Shown: one piece after another, positions 8,438 to 17,343 of the stretch
Layout of the letters: each line of letters starts with the position of its first letter
Position numbering within the stretch: the stretch's first letter is position 1
Source of the DNA: Mesorhizobium loti
Lineage (GTDB): Bacteria; Pseudomonadota; Alphaproteobacteria; Rhizobiales; Rhizobiaceae
Length of the DNA: 64,000 bases
Direction of reading: 5' to 3'
Assembly: GCA_014189435.1 (NCBI GenBank)
Contig: CP050293.1
Span: 3,353,001 to 3,417,000 of the forward strand
Translations under genes and position numbers: made by a program
Notes under the pieces: model-generated
Databases searched by the model: none
What the model was told of the DNA's origin: nothing
What the model saw: the letters and a program-made list of their open reading frames with translations, nothing else

Positions 8438-8588
8438 CTTACCCTCCCCCTTGTGGGGAGGGTGGCCCGAAGGGCCGGGTGGGGGGTCCAAAAGTTGTTG
8501 GTGGAGATCTGTGCGTACCCCCACCCCGTCTCCCGACCACTTGCCTTGCAAGCGGTCGCTCGTCGACCCTCCCCACAAGGGGGAGGTT
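8438..8588. repeat. Nested-palindrome intergenic repeat, family B (copy 1) between kbl and tdh
   Basis: The ends are inverted copies of the hairpin CCCTCCCCCTTGTGGGGAGGG, with a GGGTGGGG box and short secondary hairpins inside. It occupies nearly all of the 168-bp gap between kbl and tdh. If kbl and tdh are co-transcribed the element would be in the message, where it could form stable RNA structure affecting tdh expression or mRNA decay. It leaves the tdh ribosome-binding site intact. Confidence 0.8.
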
Positions 8589-8596
8589 AAGAAGCC

Positions 8597-9784
8597 TTAT
8601 CCAATGACCCCGAGTTCGCGCCCGACGGCGGCAAACGCTTCCACCGCACGGTCGATGTCGGCGCTGGAATGTGCCGCCGACATCTGCGTGCGGATGCGCG
8701 CCTGGCCTTTCGGCACCACCGGGAAGGAAAAGCCGATGACATAGATGCCGCGCTTCAGCATGCGCGCTGCCATCTCCTGCGCCAGCGTCGCGTCGCCCAG
8801 CATCACCGGAATGATCGGATGGTCGGCGCCAGCCAGCGTGAAGCCGAGCTTGCCCATCTGCGACCGGAACCGCGCCGCATTGGCATAGAGGCGCTGGCGC
8901 AAGGCATCGCCATTGCGGACAAGGTCGAACACCTTGATCGAAGCGCCGGCGATCGCCGGCATCAGCGTGTTGGAGAAGAGATAGGGCCGTGAGCGCTGGC
9001 GCAGCCAGTCGACCACCGGCCTCTTGCCCGAGGTGTAGCCACCCGAGGCGCCGCCGAGCGCCTTGCCGAGCGTGCCGGTGATGATGTCGACCCGGCCCTC
9101 GACGCCACAATGCTCGGCCGAGCCGCGGCCGTTCTGGCCGACGAAGCCGACCGCATGGCTGTCGTCGACCATCACCATGGCGTCGTACTTTTCGGCGAGG
9201 TCGCAGACACCCCCGAGATTGGCGATGATGCCGTCCATCGAAAACACGCCATCGGTGGCGATCAGCCGGAAGCGGCAGTCCTTGGCTTCCTTCAGACGCG
9301 CCTCGAGATCGGCCATGTCGTTGTTGGCGTAGCGGAAGCGTTTGGCCTTCGACAGCCGCACGCCGTCGATGATCGAGGCGTGGTTCAGCGCATCGGAAAT
9401 GATCGCGTCGTCCTCACCGAGCAACGTTTCGAACAGGCCGCCATTGGCGTCGAAGCAAGAGCCGTAGAGGATTGTGTCTTCCAGGCCGAGGAAGGATGAA
9501 ATCGTCGCCTCGAGCTGTTTGTGCTCCACTTGCGTGCCGCAGATGAAGCGCACCGATGCCATGCCGTAGCCATACCGGTCGAGCGCCTGGCTGGCCGCCG
9601 CACGCAGGTCGGCGCTGTCGGCGAGGCCGAGATAGTTGTTGGCGCAGAAATTAAGCACTTTCTGCCCGCCGACCTCGATCTCGGCTGACTGGGTCGAAGA
9701 GATCACCCGCTCGGATTTGTAGAGGCCCGCCGATTTGAGCCCCGCGAGCTCGCTGTCGATGTGGGAGAGGAATGCTGCGGTCAT
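8597..9784 (-). CDS. kbl: 2-amino-3-ketobutyrate coenzyme A ligase (glycine C-acetyltransferase)
   Basis: Splits 2-amino-3-ketobutyrate with CoA to glycine and acetyl-CoA, completing threonine breakdown begun by Tdh. A 395-residue PLP enzyme of the alpha-oxoamine synthase family. The Schiff-base lysine is Lys241 in [22 protein letters not shown] (207-215) supplies the PLP-binding Asp and His. The length matches E. coli Kbl (398). The ATG at 9784 is preceded by GAGG and overlaps, as ATGA, the stop of a small doubtful open frame. tdh follows on the same strand after a repeat element. Confidence 0.96.
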   Translation of the reverse strand: MTAAFLSHIDSELAGLKSAGLYKSERVISSTQSAEIEVGGQKVLNFCANNYLGLADSADLRAAASQALDRYGYGMASVRFICGTQVEHKQLEATISSFLGLEDTILYGSCFDANGGLFETLLGEDDAIISDALNHASIIDGVRLSKAKRFRYANNDMADLEARLKEAKDCRFRLIATDGVFSMDGIIANLGGVCDLAEKYDAMVMVDDSHAVGFVGQNGRGSAEHCGVEGRVDIITGTLGKALGGASGGYTSGKRPVVDWLRQRSRPYLFSNTLMPAIAGASIKVFDLVRNGDALRQRLYANAARFRSQMGKLGFTLAGADHPIIPVMLGDATLAQEMAARMLKRGIYVIGFSFPVVPKGQARIRTQMSAAHSSADIDRAVEAFAAVGRELGVIG

Positions 9785-10068
9785 GATCTAGCCTCGTTTG
9801 ACGTGGGCCGACTGTCGTCTCGTCCGCGCGAAAAATCCATCGCAAAAACGACCGGATCGGTGGCAAGCGGCCCGATGTTGCTGCGATGTGGATTGTCATG
9901 CGGCCGCAGAAGCGAGGCCACGACAAAGGCGGCAGGCCGACGACCGCTCAAATGCCGGTAGAGCGCTAAACGAGCCGATAACCATTTCGCGATCTTTCCA
10001 CGGCTCCCCCTTGCCGGCCGGCTGTCGATTTCCAGTCCTGTTAACGTTTGCAGTTCAATGGTGCTCAT
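9781..10068 (-). CDS. Doubtful small ORF overlapping the kbl start
   Basis: A 95-residue open frame, arginine-rich, beginning [21 protein letters not shown] recognise no domain and it has no strong ribosome-binding site. Its TGA shares ATGA with the kbl start, the pattern of translational coupling, and it spans most of the otherwise empty 319-bp gap between kbl and the GGDEF-EAL gene. It could be a real short protein, a leader frame for kbl, or chance in GC-rich DNA. Apart from this frame I see nothing in 9785-10103. Confidence 0.3.
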   Translation of the reverse strand: MSTIELQTLTGLEIDSRPARGSRGKIAKWLSARLALYRHLSGRRPAAFVVASLLRPHDNPHRSNIGPLATDPVVFAMDFSRGRDDSRPTSNEARS

Positions 10069-10103
10069 ACAGGAATCCGTTGGCGAGAGGGCCGCCCCCG
10101 AAC

Positions 10104-12170
10104 ATGTCGCAGCAGCCGGTGCAGACCGTTTCAGGCAAGCTCATACTGCTGATCAAGGCTGGCTATTGGCTGGCCCTGCTGATCATTGCGGCCATGGTGA
10201 TAGCCTCCTTCATCCTGCTGCAGCAGATGATGGCCACCCAACAGCACAACCACACCTTGCTCGACATTGTCAGCACGCAAAAGACGCTGTCGCAGCGCAT
10301 CGTCTTCCTTGCCAGTGCAACGGGTGCCGGTTCGCGCGACAAGCAGCCGGCGCTGGTCAGCGCACTCAAGCAGGCAACAGCGGAGTTCGAGACGAATTAC
10401 GATCTGCTGCTCGAGCAGACGGGAGCCGATCCGCAATCGCCGGCCAAGTTAGACCCGAAGTCGATCGAAAGCGTCCTTTTCGCCAAGCCCTTCCACCTCG
10501 ACTATTTCTCGATCGGGTTGATCGCCAATGGCGATCGCCTGATCTCGGCCTATGAATCGCGATTCACCGGCAATGGCGGCTACAAGGGCGGCGACGAGCG
10601 CGTCAATCTCGATGCCTCTGTCGCCAACGCGACCTTGTCGGGCTACGCCGCGCTTGGCCAACGCATCAGCGCCGACGCCGACGAGCGCTCGGAGAAGCTG
10701 CTCGCCCTCCATCGCACGCTGTTCTATGCCACGCTCGGCGTCATCATCCTGGTGGCGCTCTTCATCTTCAGGCCGATGTCGAACGCCATCCTGCGCAAGA
10801 CGCATGAGCTGATCGACGCGCGCAATTCCATGGCCTTCATCGCGGTGCATGACGGCCTCACCGGCCTGCACAACCGCACCTTCCTGACCGATCATTTCGA
10901 CACGCTGATCAAGGGCACGCACCGGCGTCGCGAACGTCTTGCCGTCGTCCAGCTCGACCTCGACCGGTTCAAGCAGATCAACGATACGCTCGGCCATGCA
11001 GCCGGCGACTATGTGCTGGTCATCACGGCGCAGCGCATGCGCGATTCCTGCCGGGCGTCGGATCTGTGCGTGCGCCTGGGCGGCGACGAGTTCGTCATGA
11101 TCCTCGGCGGCGCCGGCGGCACCGAAGACATCAACATGCTCGCCCGGCGCATCCTGGCGCACATCAACGAGCCGATCGTTTTCCAGGGCACGACCATTCT
11201 CCCAGGCGCCAGCGCCGGCATCGCCGTCTATCCGATCGACGCCGACAATGCCCAGGACCTGCTGGTCCACGCCGATCTGGCGCTTTACTCCGCCAAGAAG
11301 CTGGGCGGCGGCAACTTCTCCTTCTTCTCCGAGGAGTTGCGCCGCGAGCTCGACTATCGCAAGCAGCTTGAGCACGACATCAAGGTCGCCATCGCGGAGC
11401 GGGCCTTCCAGGTCTATTTCCAGCCGCAGGTCTCGCTGACCAACGGCACTATCAGCGGCATCGAGGCGCTGGTGCGCTGGAACCATGCCGAGCGCGGCAT
11501 GATCCCACCCGGCGAATTCATTCCGGTCGCCGAGAAATGCGGCTTCATGCCCGAGATCGGCCGCATCGTCATCACCAAGGCGATCAACGAGGCGGCCGAA
11601 TGGAACCGCGCCGGGATTGCCTTCGGGCGGCTTGCCGTCAATGTTTCCGGAACAGAACTGCGCGAACACGATTTCGATGCGTTTTTGTTCGAGACGCTGG
11701 AAAAGGCCGGGCTGCCGCCGCAGAAACTGTCGCTGGAAATTGTCGAATCCGTCATTCTCGACGACGAAAAAACGGGCATCGCCGCCAAGCTGCGCCACAT
11801 CAGGGCAGCCGGCGTGCATCTCGAACTCGATGATTTCGGCACCGGCTATGCTTCGCTCAGCCATGTCAACCCGAACGAGATCGACCGGCTGAAGATCGAT
11901 CGCCGCTTTGTCCAGAACATCCATGAGAATGGCGACAACTCGAAGATCGTGCGCGCCATCACCGAACTGGCGCGTGGCCTTGGCATCTCGATCGTTGCCG
12001 AAGGCGCCGAAACCGAGGCCGAGCTCAATTCGCTGATGGCGATCGGCTGCGACCAGGTGCAGGGTTACTCCATCGCCTTCCCGATGCCGCACGACAAGGC
12101 GCTGGAATGGCTGACCGCCCGCATGCCGAAGAAAGCCAAGCTGACAGTGCTGCAGGGAAGCCTGGCGTAG
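10104..12170 (+). CDS. Membrane-bound GGDEF-EAL protein (c-di-GMP turnover)
   Basis: A 688-residue inner-membrane protein that could make and degrade cyclic di-GMP. The N-terminus has TM1 (about 14-42), a periplasmic sensor-like region of about 165 residues, then TM2 (about 207-225). The GGDEF motif is intact at 326-330 with an inhibitory-site RASD at 317-320, exactly five residues upstream. The EAL domain is also intact: EALVRW from 454 and DDFGTG at 576-581. Both activities therefore look possible. The frame stays open upstream, but the ATG at 10104 gives a sensible membrane protein; its ribosome site is weak. The next gene is a secreted polysaccharide deacetylase, which hints at a surface-polysaccharide role. 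Confidence 0.92.
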   Translation: MSQQPVQTVSGKLILLIKAGYWLALLIIAAMVIASFILLQQMMATQQHNHTLLDIVSTQKTLSQRIVFLASATGAGSRDKQPALVSALKQATAEFETNYDLLLEQTGADPQSPAKLDPKSIESVLFAKPFHLDYFSIGLIANGDRLISAYESRFTGNGGYKGGDERVNLDASVANATLSGYAALGQRISADADERSEKLLALHRTLFYATLGVIILVALFIFRPMSNAILRKTHELIDARNSMAFIAVHDGLTGLHNRTFLTDHFDTLIKGTHRRRERLAVVQLDLDRFKQINDTLGHAAGDYVLVITAQRMRDSCRASDLCVRLGGDEFVMILGGAGGTEDINMLARRILAHINEPIVFQGTTILPGASAGIAVYPIDADNAQDLLVHADLALYSAKKLGGGNFSFFSEELRRELDYRKQLEHDIKVAIAERAFQVYFQPQVSLTNGTISGIEALVRWNHAERGMIPPGEFIPVAEKCGFMPEIGRIVITKAINEAAEWNRAGIAFGRLAVNVSGTELREHDFDAFLFETLEKAGLPPQKLSLEIVESVILDDEKTGIAAKLRHIRAAGVHLELDDFGTGYASLSHVNPNEIDRLKIDRRFVQNIHENGDNSKIVRAITELARGLGISIVAEGAETEAELNSLMAIGCDQVQGYSIAFPMPHDKALEWLTARMPKKAKLTVLQGSLA

Positions 12171-12188
12171 GTACTGCCTTTTGTTTGT

Positions 12189-12233
12189 GCATGTCGTTGT
12201 CCCAAAACCGCTGCGCACTTTTGGGCGACATGC
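12189..12233. repeat. Short palindromic repeat, family E (copy 1)
   Basis: GCATGTCG (12189-12196) pairs with CGACATGC (12226-12233), and inside it CCCAAAA pairs with TTTTGGG, giving a long interrupted stem with an 11-base loop. A second copy is at 49147-49189. It follows the GGDEF-EAL stop by 18 bases and may also end that transcript. Confidence 0.75.
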
Positions 12234-12302
12234 ACCGGCTCGCCTTGACAAGCCGTTGTGGGCATGGCCGCCTGTCGTGATTGCAACCGGATATTGCGGG
12301 TG

Positions 12303-13043
12303 ATGACACCGTTTCGGTTTGTCCTGGCGGCACTGTTGATCCTTGCGTTCCCCGCCCATGGCGCCGATCGCACCATCTATCTCACCTTCGACGATGGCCC
12401 GCTGAACGGCACAAGCAACATCCTCGATGTGCTGGAGGCCGAGCAGGTTCCGGCGACCATGTTCATGGTCGGCATGCATGCGCAGGCGAGCGCCGGCAAC
12501 GGGGCGCTCGTCCGGCGTGCCAAGCAGCTTGCGCTGGTGACGCTCGGCAACCACAGCTACAGCCACGCCAACAACCGCTACCAGCATTTTTACGCCGACA
12601 CCGAAGGGGTCGTCGCCGACATGATGCGGGCAAACGCCGTGCTTGGCTTGAAGCCCGTGGTGCATGCGCGGCTGCCGGGACGCGACGTGTTCAGGCTGCC
12701 CTCTATGTCGAAGAACGATACCTCGCTTGGCCTCGCCCAGGAGGGGCGAGAAGAACCCGACTACGAGTTTGTCGCGGCCTCGGGTTTCTATCTCTACGGA
12801 TGGGACCATGAATGGGTGCACAAGGACAGCGGCGAGCCGGTGCAGAGCGTCGACCATCTGGTCAGCGAGATCGATCACCTGTTCGGCTACGGCCGCTTCG
12901 TCAAGCCCGGCAAGCTGATCCTGCTGATGCATGACGAGATGTTCCAGGACCGCTTCGACGGCAAGACGAACCTGACCGATTTGATCACCGCGCTGAAGCT
13001 GCGCCATTACACCTTTGGGACAATCCAGGGCTACGACGACTGA
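12303..13043 (+). CDS. Secreted polysaccharide deacetylase (NodB homology domain)
   Basis: A 246-residue protein with a signal peptide (about residues 1-20, ending FPAHGA) and a carbohydrate esterase 4 domain. The first catalytic motif TFDDGP places Asp30 and Asp31; the metal-binding His pair is His84 and His88 in GNHSYSH. It should remove acetyl groups from an N-acetylated glycan such as peptidoglycan or an exopolysaccharide; the exact substrate cannot be read. The ATG at 12303 is chosen because the signal peptide starts there. It follows the c-di-GMP protein on the same strand after a 132-bp gap holding a repeat. Confidence 0.88.
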   Translation: MTPFRFVLAALLILAFPAHGADRTIYLTFDDGPLNGTSNILDVLEAEQVPATMFMVGMHAQASAGNGALVRRAKQLALVTLGNHSYSHANNRYQHFYADTEGVVADMMRANAVLGLKPVVHARLPGRDVFRLPSMSKNDTSLGLAQEGREEPDYEFVAASGFYLYGWDHEWVHKDSGEPVQSVDHLVSEIDHLFGYGRFVKPGKLILLMHDEMFQDRFDGKTNLTDLITALKLRHYTFGTIQGYDD

Positions 13044-13064
13044 GCCGATGATCGGCGCGCACGC

Positions 13065-13493
13065 CTACCCTCCCACATTGCCCCGCAACGCTGCCAGCAC
13101 CTGCGCGAACTCCGCCAGACGCTCGTCGGACAACCCCACGCGCAACCGCTTATCGAAGACAAGCGCGGCCTGGCGCAAGGTCTCGAACACCGCTTCTCCG
13201 GCCGCAGTCAATTCGACCAGGTGAACCCTGCGGTTGACGGGATCGCGGCGGCGCGTCAGCAGGCCCTGCGCCTCCATCGCGTTGAGGTGGTGGGTTAGCG
13301 TCGCCCCCTGGATGCCGATCATGCCGGCCAGCTCGCGCTGATTGGCAAGTTTGCTCGACTTGACCGACAGCAAGGTAAGCCAGACCGGCAACGTACCGCC
13401 GGCCTCGACCAAGGCGGCGTCGAAAGCCTGGGCAACCAGCTTGGCGGTTCGGCCGAGATTCATGCCGATTGGCGGGCGTTCGAAGGGTGTCAT
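13065..13493 (-). CDS. MarR family transcriptional regulator
   Basis: A 142-residue MarR-type regulator. The winged HTH lies at about 48-105, with recognition helix around GATLTHHLNAMEAQGLL and wing RRRDPVNRRVHLVELT. It is transcribed away from the four-helix membrane protein that starts at 13609. The interval contains a promoter-like TTGACA and the small inverted repeat GTGTC (13487-13491) and GACAC (13499-13503) covering this gene's own start codon, a plausible autoregulatory site. The target is probably the adjacent membrane-protein gene; the ligand is unknown. Confidence 0.9.
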   Translation of the reverse strand: MTPFERPPIGMNLGRTAKLVAQAFDAALVEAGGTLPVWLTLLSVKSSKLANQRELAGMIGIQGATLTHHLNAMEAQGLLTRRRDPVNRRVHLVELTAAGEAVFETLRQAALVFDKRLRVGLSDERLAEFAQVLAALRGNVGG

Positions 13494-13546
13494 TACAGGA
13501 CACTAGACGGTGTTTTCCGCAGAGGGAACTGGCTGTCTTTTATACA

Positions 13547-13575
13547 TTGACATCTAATCATTCGATACCTAACTG
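13547..13575 (+). promoter_or_regulatory. Candidate promoter of the membrane-protein gene
   Basis: TTGACA at 13547-13552, a 17-base spacer and TAACTG at 13570-13575 resemble a housekeeping promoter with a perfect -35 and a weak -10 box. It points at the gene starting at 13609, which has AGGAG in front of its ATG. Confidence 0.45.
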
Positions 13576-13608
13576 TTTGCGACGGCAGACGCGAGAGGAG
13601 ATCCGGTC

Positions 13609-14016
13609 ATGCAGTATGTCTACATCGTCGTTATCGGCCTTCACGTCATGGCCGGTGTTTTCTGGGCAGGCACCACGATCACGCTGGCGCGCGATCCTGA
13701 CATCCGGGTCGAACGCTTCATCCAGCCGCAGATGGGCGCGGCCGGCATGGTTTTCCTGACCGGAGCGCTGCTGTGGTACTTCTTTCACGGCGCCTATTTC
13801 GGCTCGACGGAAATGGTGCTGGCGCTTGGCATCCTTGCCGCTTTCGCCGCCGCCGGCGTGCTCGGCGCCATGGTCAGGGCGCCCAGCAGACGACTTGCCG
13901 GTGCGAATGCGGAAACCGAAACGCAACTGCGCGCCAGAATGGCAACGGGCGAACGCATTGCCGCCTGGTTGCTGGTCGTCACGGTGCTGTGCATGGCTGT
14001 CGCGAGGATGGTCTGA
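13609..14016 (+). CDS. Four-helix integral membrane protein of unknown function
   Basis: A 135-residue protein with four predicted membrane helices (about 2-22, 43-61, 68-87 and 113-133). Helix 1 has a histidine (IGLHVMAGVFWAGTT) and helix 2 ends in WYFFHG. Such histidines resemble haem- or copper-binding membrane proteins (CopD/DUF2269-like), but I cannot assign the family firmly. It is well translated (AGGAG upstream) and faces a MarR regulator, so it is probably induced by a small molecule. It ends at a convergent junction with a strong hairpin. Confidence 0.75.
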   Translation: MQYVYIVVIGLHVMAGVFWAGTTITLARDPDIRVERFIQPQMGAAGMVFLTGALLWYFFHGAYFGSTEMVLALGILAAFAAAGVLGAMVRAPSRRLAGANAETETQLRARMATGERIAAWLLVVTVLCMAVARMV

Positions 14017-14074
14017 GACGCAGCACAATTTCACGGAATCGTACGTTGTCTGGCGACGAGCCAATGACGTGCGG

Positions 14075-14128
14075 GCGCGCGGTCAGACTGAGGTACACGG
14101 GCTCTCGTACGCAGGTCCGACCGCGCGC
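14075..14128. terminator. Hairpin between convergent genes
   Basis: GCGCGCGGTCAGAC (14075-14088) and GTCCGACCGCGCGC (14115-14128) form a 14-bp stem with one mismatch and a 26-base loop. It sits between the 3' ends of the membrane protein (+) and the flavoprotein (-). There is no T-run, so it may be a bidirectional transcription barrier or mRNA 3' end rather than a classical terminator. Confidence 0.5.
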
Positions 14129-14152
14129 CACCGATCCTCGCGATAGCTGATT

Positions 14153-16198
14153 TCAGATCCGCAAGCCGAACCTGATGCCGTCATAGATGGCGGCATGGAT
14201 GTTGCGCGAGGCGACCGCGTCGCCAATGCGGAACATCACAAAGCCGCCTTGCGGATTGCGGGCCGGAAAGATGTCGCCACCGCTCACCAGACGCTCATAG
14301 TCGACCGCGCCGCCATTCTTCGACAGCGGCTTCAGCGAGAGGTAGAGTTCGTCGAGCGGCAGCGTGCCATGCTCGACCACCACCTGGTCGACCCACCTTT
14401 CGCCGCGCCAACCGTCGGCAAAATCCGAGGCCAGCTCCGCGACCAGCTGATTGCCCTCGCGCCGCACCGAACGCAGCCGTGTGTTGATGGTGATGGTGAC
14501 ACCCTTTTCCTGGAAGGCACGCATGTAGGGCACGTGGTTCATGCCACCCATTTCCGGGGCAAAGAAGCGCTCCGGCGAAACAAGTTCGAGTTTCGAGCCG
14601 GCATTGGCGATCAGCTCGGCCGCGCCCATGCCCTGATGGCCGCCATTGTCGTCATAGAGCAGCACGTTTTCGGCGGGCTTGACGCTGCCGGCCATGATGT
14701 CCCAGCTTGAGGTGACAAGGTTGTCGCCCGCGGTCAGCGGCGGATTTTGCGGCAGACCGCCGGTGGCGACCACCACCACGTCGGGTGACAGCGCCAGAAC
14801 GTCATCCTTCTCCGCCCAGGTGTCGTAGCGGATCTCGACGCCGAGCCGGTCGAGTTCAGCCAGCCGCCAGTCGATGATGCCGATCAATTCCTTGCGGCGC
14901 GGGTTCTGCGTCGCTAGTCGCACCTGGCCGCCGGCCTGGCTCGACGCTTCAAGCACCGTCACCTTGTGGCCGCGCTCGGCCGCCACCCGCGCCACCTCCA
15001 GCCCGCCGGCGCCAGCGCCGACCACGACAATTTTCTGTTTCGGCCCTTCTGTCTTGACGATGATGTGCGGAAGATCGGCCTCGCGGCCGGTCGCCGCATT
15101 GTGGACGCACAGCGCTTCGCCGCCTTCGTAGATGCGGTCGAGACAATAGGTGGCGCCCACACATGGGCGTATCTCGTGCTCGCGGCCCTCCATCACCTTT
15201 TTCATGATGTGCGGATCGGCGATGTGGGCGCGGGTCATGCCGACCATGTCGAGCTTGCCAGTGGCGATGGCGTGGCGCGCGGTGGCGACGTCGGAAATGC
15301 GTGCCGCGTGGAAGGTCGGGAATTTTGTCGCCGCCCTCACCTCGCCGGCGAAATCGAGATGCGGCGAAGAACGCATGCCGGCCACCGGGATGACCTTGGT
15401 CAGTGCCGCGTCGCTCTCGATCGAGCCACGGATGATGTTGAGGAAATCGACCTTGCCGGAGCCGGCCAGCCGCCTGGCGATCTCGACCCCCTCCTGTTTC
15501 GATAGGCCCTTGTCGAAGTCTTCGTCGGCGACCATGCGGATGCCGACGACGAATTTCTCGCCGACCGCCGCGCGCACGGCATCCAGCACCATGTTGGTGA
15601 AGCGCAGACGGTTGTCGAGCGAACCGCCGAACTCGTCGTCGCGCTGGTTGGTGGCCGGTGACCAGAAGCCGTCGATCAGATGGCCGTAAGCTTCGAACTC
15701 GATGCCGTCGAGACCGGCGGCCTGGCAGCGCTGCGCGGCCGAAGCATAGTCGGCGACGATGCGCTCGATGTCCCAGTCCTCGATGGTCTTGGGGAAGGCA
15801 CGATGCGCCGGCTCACGCACCGGCGAGGCCGAGAGCACAGGCAGCCAGTCGGCCTTGTTCCAGCCGGTGCGACGGCCGAGATGGGTGATCTGGATCATCA
15901 CCTTGCAGTCGTGCTCGTGGCAGGCCTCTGTGAGTTCGGCCAGCCACGGCACGATCCTGTCGTCATAGACGTGCAGATTTCCAAAGGCGGCCGGACTGTC
16001 GCGCGAAACGATCGCCGAGCCGGCGGTCATGGTCAGCGCCATGCCGCCCTTGGCCTTCTCGGCATGGTAGAGCCGGTAGCGCTGTTTGGGCATGCCGTCT
16101 TCCGAATAGGCCGGCTCATGGCTGGTCGACATGACCCGGTTCTTCAGCGTCAGATGTTTGAGCTGGTAGGGCTGGAGAAGCGGATCGTTACTCGTCAT
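14153..16198 (-). CDS. Trimethylamine-dehydrogenase/DgcA-like FMN/FAD oxidoreductase
   Basis: A 681-residue multidomain flavoprotein of the family containing trimethylamine dehydrogenase, dimethylglycine demethylase and 2,4-dienoyl-CoA reductase. Residues 1-370 form an Old-Yellow-Enzyme TIM barrel binding FMN; residues 388 onward form nucleotide-binding domains with GAGAGG at 394-399. Between them the iron-sulphur loop shows Cys346, Cys352 and Cys364, but the position of the second cluster cysteine (345/348/351/364 in trimethylamine dehydrogenase) is Ala349. Oxidative N-demethylation of a methylated amino acid or betaine is the likely role, given the nearby MttB-like gene. It is divergent from queF across 56 bp. 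Confidence 0.88.
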   Translation of the reverse strand: MTSNDPLLQPYQLKHLTLKNRVMSTSHEPAYSEDGMPKQRYRLYHAEKAKGGMALTMTAGSAIVSRDSPAAFGNLHVYDDRIVPWLAELTEACHEHDCKVMIQITHLGRRTGWNKADWLPVLSASPVREPAHRAFPKTIEDWDIERIVADYASAAQRCQAAGLDGIEFEAYGHLIDGFWSPATNQRDDEFGGSLDNRLRFTNMVLDAVRAAVGEKFVVGIRMVADEDFDKGLSKQEGVEIARRLAGSGKVDFLNIIRGSIESDAALTKVIPVAGMRSSPHLDFAGEVRAATKFPTFHAARISDVATARHAIATGKLDMVGMTRAHIADPHIMKKVMEGREHEIRPCVGATYCLDRIYEGGEALCVHNAATGREADLPHIIVKTEGPKQKIVVVGAGAGGLEVARVAAERGHKVTVLEASSQAGGQVRLATQNPRRKELIGIIDWRLAELDRLGVEIRYDTWAEKDDVLALSPDVVVVATGGLPQNPPLTAGDNLVTSSWDIMAGSVKPAENVLLYDDNGGHQGMGAAELIANAGSKLELVSPERFFAPEMGGMNHVPYMRAFQEKGVTITINTRLRSVRREGNQLVAELASDFADGWRGERWVDQVVVEHGTLPLDELYLSLKPLSKNGGAVDYERLVSGGDIFPARNPQGGFVMFRIGDAVASRNIHAAIYDGIRFGLRI

Positions 16199-16254
16199 CG
16201 TCTTCCTGCTTTTTCAAATTGTGCTAATGAGCGGCAAATCCAAGGACAACCGCG

Positions 16255-16716
16255 ATGATCGATACCAAAACCCTCACCCAGCTCGGCGCCCACGTCGAGA
16301 CGCCACAGAGCCCCGAACAAGCGGTCCTGGAGACCGTGCCGTACACACGCGGCGACGGGCCGCCGGCAATCGTGCGCTTCACCTGCCCGGAATTCACCTC
16401 GCTGTGCCCGGTTACCGGCCAGCCGGATTTCGCCCATATCGTCATCGACTACGCACCCGATGCGGCCCTGGTGGAATCGAAGTCGCTGAAGCTGTTCATG
16501 ACTTCGTTCCGCAACCACGGCGCCTTTCATGAAGACTGCACGGTCATGATCGGCCGGCGCATCGTGGCGGCAACCAAGCCGCTGTGGCTGCGCATAGGCG
16601 GCTATTGGTATCCGCGCGGCGGCATTCCGATCGACGTGTTCTGGCAGACCGGCGCGCCACCGGAAGGCAGCTGGCTGCCCGACACCGGCGTCGCGCCTTA
16701 TCGCGGGCGCGGCTAG
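16255..16716 (+). CDS. queF: NADPH-dependent 7-cyano-7-deazaguanine reductase (preQ1 synthase)
   Basis: Reduces preQ0 to preQ1 in the queuosine tRNA-modification pathway. This is the short, single-domain (YkvM-type) form, 153 residues. The nucleophilic Cys51 and acid Asp58 lie in [10 protein letters not shown], and the family motif [21 protein letters not shown] (74-94) supplies the NADPH/substrate determinants, including His92 and Glu93. AAGGA precedes the ATG. No other queuosine gene lies nearby, which is common for queF. It sits between two methylated-amine-type genes without obvious functional connection. Confidence 0.96.
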   Translation: MIDTKTLTQLGAHVETPQSPEQAVLETVPYTRGDGPPAIVRFTCPEFTSLCPVTGQPDFAHIVIDYAPDAALVESKSLKLFMTSFRNHGAFHEDCTVMIGRRIVAATKPLWLRIGGYWYPRGGIPIDVFWQTGAPPEGSWLPDTGVAPYRGRG

Positions 16717-16724
16717 CTCGCCCA

Positions 16725-17339
16725 TCATTCGCACTGATACTGGCTGAGTGCCCATTCGCCGGTCACCGACAACAGGTCCGTGATCTTCCAGTCGCCGTCG
16801 ACCTTCTTGAATTTCCACTCCAGCCGGTGCGGATTGCCAGCGACAACGAAGGCGACGATAACCTTGGCCTGGTCGCCGTTGATCGCCTCGAGCGTCTTCA
16901 GGCTCTTGTCGATCTCGGCCTTGTCATAATCCGCATTGTCGAGCGCCATGTTGGGGTCGAGGCACTCGCCCTGCCCGGACTTGCGCAAGGCGTCGCTCTT
17001 GTCGAGAACGGTTTTGGCCGGGTCGATGAAATGGCTTCGCTGCGCCGGATCGATCTCCAGCCCGACCTGATCGTAAAACGGCCGCACCACCGCCGTCGGC
17101 GACCCGGGCTGGATGGGTGCCGCCGGCGCGGCTTCGGCTGGCGACCATCCAACCGGGGGCGTTGCCGGTTCCACCCCGGTTCCGGGCACATTTGCGGGCA
17201 GTGTCCCGCCGTCACCCGGCGCAGCGTCAGCCGGGGCGTTTGCCGGCGGCGCACCCAACAACCCTTGCGCGGCGGCGCCGCTCAGACCCACCGCCAGCAG
17301 GCACATGGTCGACAGTGCCAGGAACGGGCGAAGGGCCAT
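16725..17339 (-). CDS. Secreted protein of unknown function (paralogue of the upstream frameshifted gene)
   Basis: A 204-residue protein with a signal peptide (about 1-24, MALRPFLALSTMCLLAV then AAAQG), a proline- and alanine-rich linker (about 27-80), and a C-terminal domain (about 85-204) that ends FKKVDGDWKITDLLSVTGEW. The closing motif resembles small periplasmic proteins in which a strand-rich domain follows DGxWKI. The same domain is encoded in the frameshifted gene immediately upstream, four bases away. Without the frameshift two separate proteins would be made. The frame is open through both genes, so a fused 365-residue product could be mis-called here. Confidence 0.75.
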   Translation of the reverse strand: MALRPFLALSTMCLLAVGLSGAAAQGLLGAPPANAPADAAPGDGGTLPANVPGTGVEPATPPVGWSPAEAAPAAPIQPGSPTAVVRPFYDQVGLEIDPAQRSHFIDPAKTVLDKSDALRKSGQGECLDPNMALDNADYDKAEIDKSLKTLEAINGDQAKVIVAFVVAGNPHRLEWKFKKVDGDWKITDLLSVTGEWALSQYQCE

Positions 17340-17343
17340 CGCA

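Noticed and set aside
10449..13007. 852-codon open frame antisense to the GGDEF-EAL gene
   Set aside because: It covers the strongly supported c-di-GMP and deacetylase genes and shows only shadow composition.
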